A model generated the notes under the pieces. The model made no database searches, had not been told where the DNA came from, and saw nothing but the letters and a program-made list of their open reading frames with translations. Source: Diplonema japonicum (lineage: Eukaryota; Euglenozoa; Diplonemea; Diplonemida; Diplonemidae). Taken from it: a stretch of 64,000 nt of DNA. The position numbers and the translations under genes were made by a program. Where the stretch lies: positions 186,001 to 250,000 of the forward strand of contig OZ025737.1 of NCBI GenBank assembly GCA_964019335.1. Direction: 5' to 3'. Position 1 is the stretch's first letter. Every line of letters begins with the position of its first letter. Of this stretch, positions 40,436 through 50,172 are shown piece by piece.

Positions 40436-43063
40436 ATGTGCGAAAGCGGTGAGGCAACTGCGTCGACTCTGGAGCTGTTGTTTTCCTTCTTTTTCTTTGT
40501 CGTGTTGTTTGGCTTGCTGCTGTTTCGAATTGGGTCTGTCCCCGAAGAAGCCAACTGGGGAAGAAACTGGGCAGTGTACTGTGCAACCATCGTGTTCTCG
40601 ATGCAGCTTGGATTCTGCTTCCTGGAAGCTGGCGGGGTACGGTCAGGGAACGTGATCAACATCATCTTCAAGAACCTCGGGGACTGCGCGATCGGAGGGA
40701 TGTGCTGGTGGCTGACAGGATACTCCATCGCCTACAGCGAGGGGAATGTCATAATGGGAACAGGAACAAGCTATCTAGCCTTCTCTCCCAAACCTGCAGA
40801 TGACGACTACAACCTCTACGCACATTTCTTCCTCTCCTTCACTTACATGACAACGGCTGTGACCATTGTGAGTGGTGCAGTGGCAGAAAGGATCAGCCTC
40901 GTTGCCTATTACACTTTTGTCGTGATCGTTACCAGCTTCACCTATCCGATTATTGTGCACATCATGTGGAGCAGCTACGGTTGGCTGTCTCCTTGGTCAG
41001 CCGATAGGATAGCGGGGAACGGGATCCTTGATTTCGCGGGGTCAGCTGTCATCCATCTCTTCGGGGGTTCCAGTGCTCTCACCTTCAGCTACCTCATCGG
41101 GCCCAGGAAGCTTCCAGGTGGCCTCGATATCTTCTCTGAAGAGGGGATGGAAATCGCATGCCCGCATAACAGATTTTTGCAATCTGCCGGGACGTTGTTG
41201 TTGTGGTTCGCGTGGTTCGCCTTCAACAGCGGCAGTGTGATCGGATTGAGCGGTGGGGGCTCTGAAGCTGCGGCAACGGCTTCTGTGAACACAATTCTGA
41301 GCTCTGCAATATCCGGTGTGACCGGGATGATTGTGTGCAAGGTGACGTACGGGAAGATGGACATCGGCCACATATGCAACTCCATCCTTGCAGGGCTTGT
41401 CTCCATCACCGCTGGGTGTGCTTACGTCTCCCCAATCTACTCCTTGCCCATAGGTATTATAGGTGTTGGGGTGTACTTCTTCGTGTTCACCATTCGGCGG
41501 AAGCTTCTAATCGATGACGTGGTGGATGCTGTGGCTGTGCACCTTGGCGGCGGGGCGTGGGGCACCATCAGCGTGGGGCTGTTCGCTGATGCGGAACGTA
41601 TCAGGATGGGAACTGGCGAGTCATCTGCGGGGGGTACCTACGGGCTGTTCCTTGGCGGTGGGTGGACGCAGCTTGGGTTGCAAGTATGCGGCGTCTGCAC
41701 TGTGATGGGATGGTGCGCATTCTTCACAACAATATCGTATTTTGTAATCGAGAAGCTGCTGGGCTCGCGTGTGGACATCTTCGATGAGCTGAGAGGTTTG
41801 GACATGTCAGAACACCGTGCATACTCATACGACTACATCCAAAAGCTTGAGACAGAAGGTCTTCATGCAGAGGAGGCTGTGACTATTGTGCACGATGTCG
41901 CAGAGGCGATGGTGCGCTTCGATTTAGAAGAGGCAGAAAGGCAGATCAACAAGAAGGAGATACAACAGGGCCTGGTGCAGTCGGAGGGTATCACTTTCTT
42001 GAAGGCAACGCTGATCGAGCTGGTGAACAACATGAAACTGTTCAGGCCGTACTTGCCGGACGCATTGTTCGCAGCAAGTACATGCAATGAAAATGAAGAT
42101 ATCGAAGAGCTTTGCGACAGCGACAGTGCAGACGCTCGACTCGATCCGGTTTCACCGCTCTTCGCCGATGACGAGGTGAGGTTCTCTATCTGCATCTCGA
42201 TGGGGTTGTCGAGGAAGAACGTCGTTGTAGGCACCATGACATGCACCATCACCCAGTACAACCTGCAAGAATCAACAGAACTGCTCTTGAAGTGCGTAGA
42301 AACGGTTCTTTGCGGGTCAAAGGGATTAGTACACCGTGTTGAGGGGGGTAGCGTGGTAGTACTTTGGGACCAGACAGCAAAAGCACAAGCAGCACTATCC
42401 GCTTGTAAAGCGCTCGATGAATGTTCCGCTGCTTGCGAAGCATCAAGCCTCGTATACACCGGATCCGTCGCTTCAGGCCCAGCCGAGTACGGAAACGTTG
42501 GGACGGCACAAGTAAAAACAACTCTACTATGCGGGCCCTATGAAGAGCAAGGCATGAAAATGTGTCAGCTGGGCAAACACAGCGGTATACAGAACATTGC
42601 GAGCGGGACAGTAATGGAGCTGACAAACCCATTCACGAAGGGACGGCCTTTGCTGATAGTTGAGGGGGCATGCTTCGCAAAGCCAGAGACTCTATATGTA
42701 CTGGAATCGTTGAACGTGTTAGACCTCAGCCAGGAATGGATGTACGAGCTTGCCACCATAGACGACGGCAACAAGGTATACATGGAGGCATGGAAACACT
42801 TGGAGAATTACCAATACGACGACGCGTTGTCGAGTATTTTCTCTTTTATACAGTTGAATCCTGGTGATCGGTTGGGAAGGTATGTGCAGAGCATCGCGAA
42901 GGCGCGTTTACCGATATGCACGAAGCTGACGTCTCGTTCCTTCCAGATGTCTTCTCACGTGGTTCTCTGCTTTCCGCTTATCGCCGCAGCCATGTGCGTC
43001 TTGACTTCCGTCCTTGATAAAATGGAAGTTTACACTCTCCATCGCTCTCCCCCCCTCGAGTAG
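40436..43063 (+). CDS. Ammonium transporter with degenerate cyclase-like C-terminal domain (single Amt)
   Basis: 875 residues from the ATG at 40436; an earlier out-of-frame ATG at 40410 opens only a nine-codon frame. After a short unique N-terminus with one hydrophobic segment, residues about 48-455 are the Amt core, encoded by DNA almost identical to 31945-33168; both pore His are kept (DFAGSAVIHLF and AVAVHLGG). The C-terminal half is a diverged paralogue of the 30206 product: SEHRAYSYDYIQKLETEGLHAEEA, FRPYLPDALF, a cyclase-like fold with YGNVGTAQVK but no metal Asp (CISMGL, EGGSVVV), and a TPR-like end. Lacking the first Amt domain, it may form homotrimers or mix with the double protein. 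Confidence 0.88.
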   Translation: MCESGEATASTLELLFSFFFFVVLFGLLLFRIGSVPEEANWGRNWAVYCATIVFSMQLGFCFLEAGGVRSGNVINIIFKNLGDCAIGGMCWWLTGYSIAYSEGNVIMGTGTSYLAFSPKPADDDYNLYAHFFLSFTYMTTAVTIVSGAVAERISLVAYYTFVVIVTSFTYPIIVHIMWSSYGWLSPWSADRIAGNGILDFAGSAVIHLFGGSSALTFSYLIGPRKLPGGLDIFSEEGMEIACPHNRFLQSAGTLLLWFAWFAFNSGSVIGLSGGGSEAAATASVNTILSSAISGVTGMIVCKVTYGKMDIGHICNSILAGLVSITAGCAYVSPIYSLPIGIIGVGVYFFVFTIRRKLLIDDVVDAVAVHLGGGAWGTISVGLFADAERIRMGTGESSAGGTYGLFLGGGWTQLGLQVCGVCTVMGWCAFFTTISYFVIEKLLGSRVDIFDELRGLDMSEHRAYSYDYIQKLETEGLHAEEAVTIVHDVAEAMVRFDLEEAERQINKKEIQQGLVQSEGITFLKATLIELVNNMKLFRPYLPDALFAASTCNENEDIEELCDSDSADARLDPVSPLFADDEVRFSICISMGLSRKNVVVGTMTCTITQYNLQESTELLLKCVETVLCGSKGLVHRVEGGSVVVLWDQTAKAQAALSACKALDECSAACEASSLVYTGSVASGPAEYGNVGTAQVKTTLLCGPYEEQGMKMCQLGKHSGIQNIASGTVMELTNPFTKGRPLLIVEGACFAKPETLYVLESLNVLDLSQEWMYELATIDDGNKVYMEAWKHLENYQYDDALSSIFSFIQLNPGDRLGRYVQSIAKARLPICTKLTSRSFQMSSHVVLCFPLIAAAMCVLTSVLDKMEVYTLHRSPPLE
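40579..41802 (+). repeat. 1,224-bp near-identical block, copy 2
   Basis: Second copy of the Amt core block. Downstream of 41802 the paralogous tails fall to moderate protein similarity, so the identity was recently imposed on an older gene pair. Confidence 0.95.
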
Positions 43064-43079
43064 TTAAGAACTATTTTTA

Positions 43080-43114
43080 TACATTTTTCTTTTTGCAAAG
43101 CGAGAACCGTACAG
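43080..43114 (+). promoter_or_regulatory. Predicted trans-splice acceptor region
   Basis: TACATTTTTCTTTTTGCAAAG (AG at 43099-43100) and a second AG at 43113-43114 precede the ATG at 43122. The gap from the previous stop is only 58 bp. Confidence 0.6.
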
Positions 43115-43121
43115 TCAGATC

Positions 43122-43886
43122 ATGGCAACCTCTGAAAAATACAAAGCAAAGTGGATGCGGGAAGAGGTTCGGGGCTTGGAGGTGAAGCTCGATCGGTTAT
43201 CCGCACACAGAACCGACGAATGGGAGAATTCTGTACAGGAAGGAAAGCAACTCATACAAGCCGTTAAGGAAATGGCATGGGACAAACAGGTCCTGGGGGA
43301 GCTGGGAAGGCTCGACGAGCTAGAGGAGGAGTGGGAGGTGCACCGGCTCAACGCAATGCACGAAAAAGGAAAAATTGAAACTAAAAACTGGAGGATTGAG
43401 TTGGAGCGCTTGACACAGGAAGAAAAGGTTGTAGATGTGGGAGAGTCACCCACACCGTGTGAGGTCACAACGTTCCCAGACACTGCTGCAGATGAAGACT
43501 CTCTTGAAGCAGTCCCTCCCACGGATTCATCAAAAACTCTTAACAAACCTAATACTGAAGCTCAACAACGAGACAGAATTTCCACACTTACCCAACTTCT
43601 TTTCGAATCTGAAGCGGAAGTGGCTGCACTTAAGAAGCGCCTTTGCGAAGCTACTTCTGATGTCTTCATCACCGATGCAGCCGATGCCAGCTTGCAGACC
43701 TATTTATCAAGCCCTGCACAAGCAGAACTACTCCAACAAGCCTTCGAACGAGGTAGGCTCGCCGAACGCGTCCATTACAAATCGGAGTATCAGTCCTGGA
43801 TCACACGGTGCAGCGAGGCCGAGAAGCAATATGAAGAGATGTACGCTGGCAGGGCAAGGATGAAACACCGTCAAGGGGGGTGGTAA
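43122..43886 (+). CDS. Unknown coiled-coil protein
   Basis: 254 residues, highly charged, few Cys. Residues 1-110 and 140-175 show heptad-like spacing of Leu/Val between Glu/Lys/Arg (for example LGELGRLDELEEEWEV), separated by a Ser/Thr/Pro-rich acidic linker. The C-terminal 60 residues (AELLQQAFERGRLAERVHYKSEYQSWITRCSEAEKQY) are helical and basic. No enzyme motif. Its tight spacing behind the ammonium transporter suggests co-transcription, nothing more. Confidence 0.75.
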   Translation: MATSEKYKAKWMREEVRGLEVKLDRLSAHRTDEWENSVQEGKQLIQAVKEMAWDKQVLGELGRLDELEEEWEVHRLNAMHEKGKIETKNWRIELERLTQEEKVVDVGESPTPCEVTTFPDTAADEDSLEAVPPTDSSKTLNKPNTEAQQRDRISTLTQLLFESEAEVAALKKRLCEATSDVFITDAADASLQTYLSSPAQAELLQQAFERGRLAERVHYKSEYQSWITRCSEAEKQYEEMYAGRARMKHRQGGW

Positions 43887-44465
43887 AAAAAACCTTTTTT
43901 GGGCCGGGTCTAGGTGTGTTAACGACACCCCTTTAAGCGAAGTCTGTAGTAAGGCAAACCTGACCGGCTGTCGTCAGTTCCTCTCAAACAGGGCAACTTG
44001 TGTCACCTTGACGTTAAAAGATCGAATTTTTTTTTGAAGCGCGTATTTACATACGGTTTACTAAGGGGGGGGAAAAGAAGGGGGAAACAAGAAGAAATAA
44101 GCAACTACGTTGGCCGTGGTTCCTTTCTTCCGGAACTCTCTGTTTTTCCTTTTTTTATTTTTATTATTTATATAATTTTTCAACACCGTGGCTGCCTCTT
44201 GTTAAAACCATTCTTGAGGCTGTGAGTTACCCGGATAGCGTGCCACGTCAGGTATTTCGGTATTTTGGGAGAAGTGCTCTTTCCGTGCTTGTAGTGTGGA
44301 TCCGTTGGCCTTCTGGGGGGGGTTTACAGTTTTCCGGGTTTTCTGCATGACATTTACCACATTGAAATGCCCATATATAATGGAATCGTGTTGATCAGAT
44401 GGTTAAATAAAAGAAAAGGGGAACCACTCTACTTGCAGGCAAAGAAAAAAAAAGGGGGGGGGGAA
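43887..44465. other. Intergenic spacer with acceptor before the GST gene
   Basis: AT-rich with some unique sequence (43900-44000, 44210-44360). No convincing frame or RNA gene. CTCTACTTGCAG (AG at 44437-44438) followed by an A/G-rich leader lies 27 bases before the ATG at 44466. Confidence 0.6.
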
Positions 44466-45110
44466 ATGTCACCTGTGACCTTCACCTACTTCGGTCTGAT
44501 GGCGAAGGGCTTCGGGCCCATCATGTGCCTGGAGACGCACGGTGTGGAATGGGTGGGGAAGTCAGTGGCCTTTGAGAACTGGCCTGAGATGAAGAAGAGC
44601 GGGGTGTGCCCCTTCGGGCAGCTCCCCATCTTGGAGTGCGAGCACGGTGTGGTGGCGCAGTCTCAGACTGTGATGAGGTACGTGGCGAGGAAGGTCCCTG
44701 CTGCTGGTGGGAAGGACGAGAAGGAAGGGATCGTGTCGGACATGCTCCTCGGGTTGAGCGAGGACATCTTCGACGCCCTTGCCAAGGCACAGCCCACCCT
44801 CCTCGCCCCCAAGAAGGACGCTGAAGGGGTGAAGACCTTCTGGGACGAGACCCTCCCCGGGAAGCTCTCCCACCTGGAGGCCTTCTTGAAGGGGGAGGAT
44901 TCCTTCACCTCCTCTGGGGTGACCATCGGGGAGCTCGCCCTGTGGTGCATCCTGCACATGATGGTTGTTGTGGGTCCCTCTTGTTTGGACAAGACCCCCA
45001 AGACGAAGGCCTTCTACACCCGCATCCTGAACCTTCCCTCCACACAGAAGGTCATCACCGGGAAGACTTCCTTCGGTGACCTTCCCAGCTTCTTCGTGAA
45101 GGCAGAGTAA
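44466..45110 (+). CDS. Glutathione S-transferase, sigma/mu-like
   Basis: 214 residues. The thioredoxin-like N-terminal domain begins with FTYFGLMAKGFGPIMCLETHGVEW and carries the glutathione-site segment FGQLPILECEHGVVAQSQTVMRYVARK, where cis-Pro and the Gln-Ser pair contact glutathione in the family. The helical C-terminal domain follows. The usual catalytic Tyr would be in FTYFGL. The enzyme conjugates glutathione to electrophiles or acts as an isomerase. Codons are strongly C/G-ending like those of RPL27, implying high expression. The ATG at 44466 is chosen because it follows the acceptor; upstream codons encode Lys/Gly simple sequence. Confidence 0.88.
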   Translation: MSPVTFTYFGLMAKGFGPIMCLETHGVEWVGKSVAFENWPEMKKSGVCPFGQLPILECEHGVVAQSQTVMRYVARKVPAAGGKDEKEGIVSDMLLGLSEDIFDALAKAQPTLLAPKKDAEGVKTFWDETLPGKLSHLEAFLKGEDSFTSSGVTIGELALWCILHMMVVVGPSCLDKTPKTKAFYTRILNLPSTQKVITGKTSFGDLPSFFVKAE

Positions 45111-45181
45111 GGTCGCTTTGCTTCTCTAGCAAACACAAAAGAAAGATGGTAGGAAAATAGTCCTTCCTCTTTTCTTCTTTT

Positions 45182-45212
<31 letters not shown>

Positions 45213-45651
45213 GTCGACCTTCTTCTTATTTTAAATGGGTTTTCTCTCTTCTTTCTTGTCTTCATCTATAAAAAAAAGATGAAAAAAAAAGAAAAAGAAA
45301 AAAAGAAACAAGTAAACTGCTTTGTACACCCCCCTTCGTTTGCTGAGGGAGGGAGGGAGGGAGTGTGTCTGTAAAGGCTGCCTTCTCACTGTGGTTGTGT
45401 GGCCCATTCAAAGACACCTCCTTCCCTCCTCAAACAGCTCCATTCTGGTGTCAAGCACCCCGCCCACTGTGGCACAATCTGCTGGATGTTGAATCGAATT
45501 TTAACCTCTCGTTTCTTTGCTTGTTTCTGAGTTTTTAACCCGAGTTACTACTTACCCCCCTTCCCCCCCCCCTTTTTTTTTCCTCCCATCTTAGAACGGG
45601 GAAAAAAAAAAAAAAGAAGAAAAAAAAAACAGAGAAAAAGAAGAAAAAAAA
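45111..45651. other. Low-complexity intergenic spacer
   Basis: CTT/TTC-rich tract (45160-45235), a GAGG repeat (45348-45362), a short unique stretch, then C-, T- and A-runs up to the next ATG. No gene seen. Confidence 0.6.
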
Positions 45652-46821
45652 ATGGACTTCGACTTCAAGCCTGTCGAAGGGAACTGGTGGCAGGTCCCGT
45701 CCACAATGGAGGAGTTGGAGATTAAAGTTATCGCCGATGGTGCGGGAAGGGAGATGGTGGTGAGCGGGGGGCTGCTGAGCGGGCTTGGGAAGCTGGTTAA
45801 AGAAACCGACAAGACAAAGTATTACACAGGCCTGCCTGTGATAGGCAAGGACGGTGGTGTCGGTGATGTAAGAAGACCCACATTGGTGGCTCTGACAACA
45901 TGCAAAACCGATGCTGTCAGCAATGCACCCGTTGGCAAACAAATCTGGATACTCAACGAAAGGGAGGATAATCTTGCGGGGAACATCGTGAAATACAATG
46001 GTGAGAGGTCACACTACCGCCCTGTAGCAGGCATCCACGGTCCAGGAGAAGTCTTTGTGGCCACGAGTCTAGCTCAATTAAGCGGGATTGTCTCCCCGAA
46101 TATCTCGTTTCCTTCCCCAAAAACAAAACCCCCCAAAAAGATCACAAGGATAGGTACCTGCGGGGATTATCCCCCGTTGTCGATCTACGACGAGTCAACC
46201 AAAGAATTCACAGGATTGGCTGTGGAATTATTAGAAGCTGGGTTTAAGGGAGAGATCGAATGGGTGAAAACAACTTGGCCTGATCTGCACAAAGGTCTGC
46301 TTGAAGGGAGGTACGAAGCAGCTTTCGGTGGGATCAACGAGACCGAGAAGAGGAAGGAGATGTTCAATGTGTCGGAGCCTGTACTGCCTTGTGGCAAATG
46401 TGTATTAACGATAGAAAGCAACCGAGAAAGATTTCAAAGATTTTTGGATATTGACAAGAAAGGTGTCACAGTGGTGACGAACCCCGGGGGAACAAACGAG
46501 AATTTTTGCAACTTAAACTTCAAGTCTGCTTCTATCCGAAGAGCCCCTGATAACAAAGCGCCCTTTACAGACCTAACTGGTGGCGCGGCAGATGTTATGA
46601 TAACGGATTCAATCGAAGCTCTACACAGGCAGAACACTACGCCTGCTCTCTGTGCGCTTCACACCCAGCCCCCGCTCACTCCCGGACATACAGTTGTAAT
46701 TTCCACGCAGTTGGACTTTATTACTAGTTTTAACGAGTTCCTTAACACACCTGAAGCCGAGGCTGCACTTGAGAAGCTTACTGTAAAATGGCTCGGGGCT
46801 CCGCTTGCAAGGCCGTTGTAG
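45652..46821 (+). CDS. Cyclohexadienyl (arogenate/prephenate) dehydratase PheC-like, with unknown N-terminal domain
   Basis: 389 residues. Residues about 163-385 match the bacterial type 3 periplasmic-binding-protein fold, specifically the PheC branch: RIGTCGDYPPLSIYDESTKE, FTGLAVELLEAG, WVKTTWPDLHKGLLEGRYEA, GGINETEKRKEMFNVSEP, VTVVTNPGGTNENF and ADVMITDSIEALH. PheC turns prephenate or arogenate into phenylpyruvate or phenylalanine. No signal peptide is present, so it would be cytosolic. The first 150 residues (WWQVPSTMEELEIKVI...) are a separate domain I do not recognise. Bacterial-type family and no intron suggest horizontal acquisition. A non-catalytic ligand-binding role remains possible. 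Confidence 0.75.
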   Translation: MDFDFKPVEGNWWQVPSTMEELEIKVIADGAGREMVVSGGLLSGLGKLVKETDKTKYYTGLPVIGKDGGVGDVRRPTLVALTTCKTDAVSNAPVGKQIWILNEREDNLAGNIVKYNGERSHYRPVAGIHGPGEVFVATSLAQLSGIVSPNISFPSPKTKPPKKITRIGTCGDYPPLSIYDESTKEFTGLAVELLEAGFKGEIEWVKTTWPDLHKGLLEGRYEAAFGGINETEKRKEMFNVSEPVLPCGKCVLTIESNRERFQRFLDIDKKGVTVVTNPGGTNENFCNLNFKSASIRRAPDNKAPFTDLTGGAADVMITDSIEALHRQNTTPALCALHTQPPLTPGHTVVISTQLDFITSFNEFLNTPEAEAALEKLTVKWLGAPLARPL

Positions 46822-47020
46822 GCGAACATATAACTGTTACAAATTTATTCCCCTTCCCCCCCCCCCTTTTTTTTCTGTGCTAATTTGATGCCGATCGGCT
46901 CCCCCATTCTAAAAAGAAAACACGGGGTGTGTTTTTTTTTTTTTTTGCTTGTTTTTTCCCTCCTCTCCCGTCACCGGTTAAAAAAAAAATAGACAGCAAC
47001 ATAATTTTTTTACCTAAAAG

Positions 47021-50000
47021 ATGACGTCTTTTGGCCCTTCGTTGTTGAGGGCGATAGGTCCGGAAGATGACTTGGCGTTGCCGCCAGGGAAGGTGATAGC
47101 GATGACAGGGCTGTTGGTCTCGGGAGGGCTCGGGGCGGTCTTCGTTGATTTCTGCATGAAGCGTTCCCAGCAGAACAAAAAGAGAAAGCGCGTGTTTTCC
47201 AAAACCGTCCGCGCGTACCTGCAAGAGTTCAACAACGAGCTGGCCATCGAACAGACGAAAGCACTGTCGCAGTCGCCCCACCACAACGCTTTGAAGGACA
47301 GGTTACCAAGCACCGAAGGCGAACTCCTACCGTTCTGCCTAACACATTCATTCCGCATGAGCCAGGCTGATGTTGTTGAAGCAACCCATTTCGAGTACAA
47401 AACCATCCATCTGTCATACCCTCAGGGTGAAAACAGAAAACTGGTTGTGAGACGCGGTGCGACAGAAGAACACGTACGACATGGTATCCTAAGAGTCCTG
47501 AAGCTTCCAACAACCGCTTCGTTCGTCGTCACTCGAGATGGGCACCCCACAGCCATCTCACATGAAATGCTCATTGATGGAGGCATTTACAATGTGATGC
47601 AGGTTATCAACCCAAGGTTGCGGAGACAGTCCATGATCGTGAAGGCAACCGAGGCAGGCGCGTTCAGATACAGTGTGGGAATCGACTGGAAAGAGGTTTC
47701 AAACATGCTCCGCAAAGCCATCGACTACGGAGAAGACGAGTCGATCATCAACCAGCTGCACCTCCTCCTCGCCATGCATTTGATAGAGCGCCTCGCCTCC
47801 TTCGCTGACGAATCCGACAACGAGATGTACAGCATTGGGAAAGCGGTTGACGAAATTGATCGCGATTTGAAATACCTTGCGTCCATGCTACGTGTTTCGA
47901 AGGAATCAGCGCTCAGCCCGTGCAAGTCACAACCCGGTAACAGCAGGAGTGCGAAGGAACTCGTTTCATACCTCGAAAGGCACCTCAAGGAGCACAACAA
48001 GTCAGGACTCGACAACCTCTTTGAACTCCTCCGCAGATCGTTTTTGAGAAAGGAACACCTCATCAGCAACTCGTTGTCCTTTTGCTTCTCCTCCGCCGCT
48101 GGTCTCATGCAACCGTGCGTCTCAGCACTACAGATACGCTTCGCCAGTGAAGTATCGACCGCCAGCACCACCGACGACCTCGTGCAGGTCCGCAACGTTT
48201 TGTTCTGGACCATCTCCTACACCATCATCCTCAATCTCCTCACGCAGGCCAGTAAAAGCATGCACGCCCAGCAGACTGCAGCCACTGTTCAGGTCCTCAG
48301 AAAAAAAGCCGCGCATTTAATGTCCCGAGCGGACCAAGCCTTCCTCGACACCCATGAGGTGGAGGACATTCTCGCAACGCTCGAAGGCGACATTGGCAAC
48401 ATCGGCCTCCTCCTCAGATACGGCCGCGGGTGGCTCATCGACATCTCACGCATCTTGGGCAGCGCGAAGAGAATGTTCTCAACACTGAACGACGACAGCG
48501 GTGTGGGGCTCGTGGTGGGCGCAACCGCGGGCGTTGTCCTGATGAACGGCCTCGTATGGGCCAAGTCCGTCATGTCACGGCAGCTCGACCACATCCCGGA
48601 GGAAGAAGACGACGTGCAAGAATTCCTACCGGGAACAAAGGTGAGATACCACGGAAAGGACATGACCGTGAAGGGCCTGCGTTTCGAATGCGGCGACGAA
48701 GGGTGCGTGATAGCAGTAGGCCCGGTGTTCATAACATGCAAGTTCGCAGTAGGCGTCGTGGATTTACACGAAAAGGCAATCGAACCACTGGAACACACAG
48801 GACAGGGAACGGTGGTTGGAGGACCCGCGCTCGATTTTGACGAAGTGTGGGACGAAGAAACGTTCACGGTGGCGAGGATGTGGGGGAAGGACGTCGAAGA
48901 GGTCGACGCTGCCTTGGGGACGAAGGACCTGCAGATCAAAAAACAATGCGAGTTCGTCTTCATCCCGGGTGTACTATCTGACGTCGTGGACACCTTCCAC
49001 GAAAACGCACCGAAGCTCATCATGCTGATGGTCGCAATAGGTTTCTTCAGGCTATTCAACAACACCGCAGTACAATCCGTGGGGTCGAAGCTCATGGTAC
49101 TAGAGTCAGAAGCTGCAATGGCAATGACATGTGGGAAGCGGATACACGCTGAAATGAAAGCCTTGATTCATGATAGTTTCGTCGGTGCCAGGAGAACAGT
49201 CTACCTCCTCGACTACCGCCCGACCATCGACGTCGACAGCGAGGAAAAACTCCGCCCAGCAGCTTCCGATGTCGAGGGCCGCATCGAGTTCAGAAACGTC
49301 CGCTTCGCGTACCCAACGACACCGTCGAAACATATTCTCCGCGATCTGTCCTTCGTTATCGAGCCGGGTACACATGTTGCACTTGTCGGCGCGTCGGGAT
49401 GTGGGAAGTCAACTATCTACACGCTTCTCTCGCGTCTGTACGATCCACAACAAGGCGAAATATTGCTAGACGGGAAAAGCATTAAGGAGTACGATGTAAA
49501 ACACCTCAGGCGGCATCTTATCAACACAGCAGTGCAGGATCCTTACATCTTTGATGGATCGCTTCAGTACAATGTTAAGTACGCAAAACCCGACGCACCT
49601 CGAGGGCAGGTTATGAACGCATTAGCCACAGCTTGTTTGGAAAAGGTCGTCAAAAACCTACCAGAAGGGCTTTTGACAGTGATGGGCGGTGGCGGGGTGA
49701 GGTTTTCAGGTGGGGAACAAAAGAGAATCGGGTTGGCGAGAACATTGCTAGGGATGTCCAAGGTGTTGCTTCTCGACGAGCCAACTGCTGGTCTCGACGC
49801 TACCACGGAGGCAGAGGTTCGTGAGAAGCTCAAGAAATACCGACAGTCGACTGGGTCAACTATGGTTACAATTTCGCACAATCTTTCGTTCATACAGGAC
49901 TGCGACCACATTCTTGTTCTAGGGAACCCAGACGGCTCGCAGCACGGCACCATCATAGCACAGGGTAAACACGACGAGCTCATCAAAAACTGCAGGGAGT

Positions 50001-50125
50001 ACAACGCTTTCGCGCGAACCCAACAGGTCCGCAGCAACCCTTCCTCAGATATAAGCCCGTCGGAGATCGAGAATGTGCCTTATGCTAGCAACACAGATTC
50101 TGAGAGCATGCCGAGTCCTATGTAA
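47021..50125 (+). CDS. ABC transporter, half-size exporter-type with atypical membrane region
   Basis: 1,034 residues. The C-terminal nucleotide-binding domain (about 750-1000) is complete and of the ABCB exporter type: Walker A GASGCGKST (about 790), Q-loop AVQDPYIFDG, signature FSGGEQKR (about 895), Walker B VLLLDEPTAGLD (about 914) and H-loop TISHNLSF. The N-terminal 700 residues are not a standard six-helix domain: hydrophobic segments occur near 30-45, 395-410, 490-510 and 665-680, with long soluble stretches between, including a small beta-type insert (about 540-600, TKVRYHGKDMTVKGLRF). It may work as a dimer in an internal membrane. A short Ser-rich tail follows. Last gene of the + cluster. 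Confidence 0.85.
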   Translation: MTSFGPSLLRAIGPEDDLALPPGKVIAMTGLLVSGGLGAVFVDFCMKRSQQNKKRKRVFSKTVRAYLQEFNNELAIEQTKALSQSPHHNALKDRLPSTEGELLPFCLTHSFRMSQADVVEATHFEYKTIHLSYPQGENRKLVVRRGATEEHVRHGILRVLKLPTTASFVVTRDGHPTAISHEMLIDGGIYNVMQVINPRLRRQSMIVKATEAGAFRYSVGIDWKEVSNMLRKAIDYGEDESIINQLHLLLAMHLIERLASFADESDNEMYSIGKAVDEIDRDLKYLASMLRVSKESALSPCKSQPGNSRSAKELVSYLERHLKEHNKSGLDNLFELLRRSFLRKEHLISNSLSFCFSSAAGLMQPCVSALQIRFASEVSTASTTDDLVQVRNVLFWTISYTIILNLLTQASKSMHAQQTAATVQVLRKKAAHLMSRADQAFLDTHEVEDILATLEGDIGNIGLLLRYGRGWLIDISRILGSAKRMFSTLNDDSGVGLVVGATAGVVLMNGLVWAKSVMSRQLDHIPEEEDDVQEFLPGTKVRYHGKDMTVKGLRFECGDEGCVIAVGPVFITCKFAVGVVDLHEKAIEPLEHTGQGTVVGGPALDFDEVWDEETFTVARMWGKDVEEVDAALGTKDLQIKKQCEFVFIPGVLSDVVDTFHENAPKLIMLMVAIGFFRLFNNTAVQSVGSKLMVLESEAAMAMTCGKRIHAEMKALIHDSFVGARRTVYLLDYRPTIDVDSEEKLRPAASDVEGRIEFRNVRFAYPTTPSKHILRDLSFVIEPGTHVALVGASGCGKSTIYTLLSRLYDPQQGEILLDGKSIKEYDVKHLRRHLINTAVQDPYIFDGSLQYNVKYAKPDAPRGQVMNALATACLEKVVKNLPEGLLTVMGGGGVRFSGGEQKRIGLARTLLGMSKVLLLDEPTAGLDATTEAEVREKLKKYRQSTGSTMVTISHNLSFIQDCDHILVLGNPDGSQHGTIIAQGKHDELIKNCREYNAFARTQQVRSNPSSDISPSEIENVPYASNTDSESMPSPM

Positions 50126-50127
50126 TA

Positions 50128-50172
<45 letters not shown>

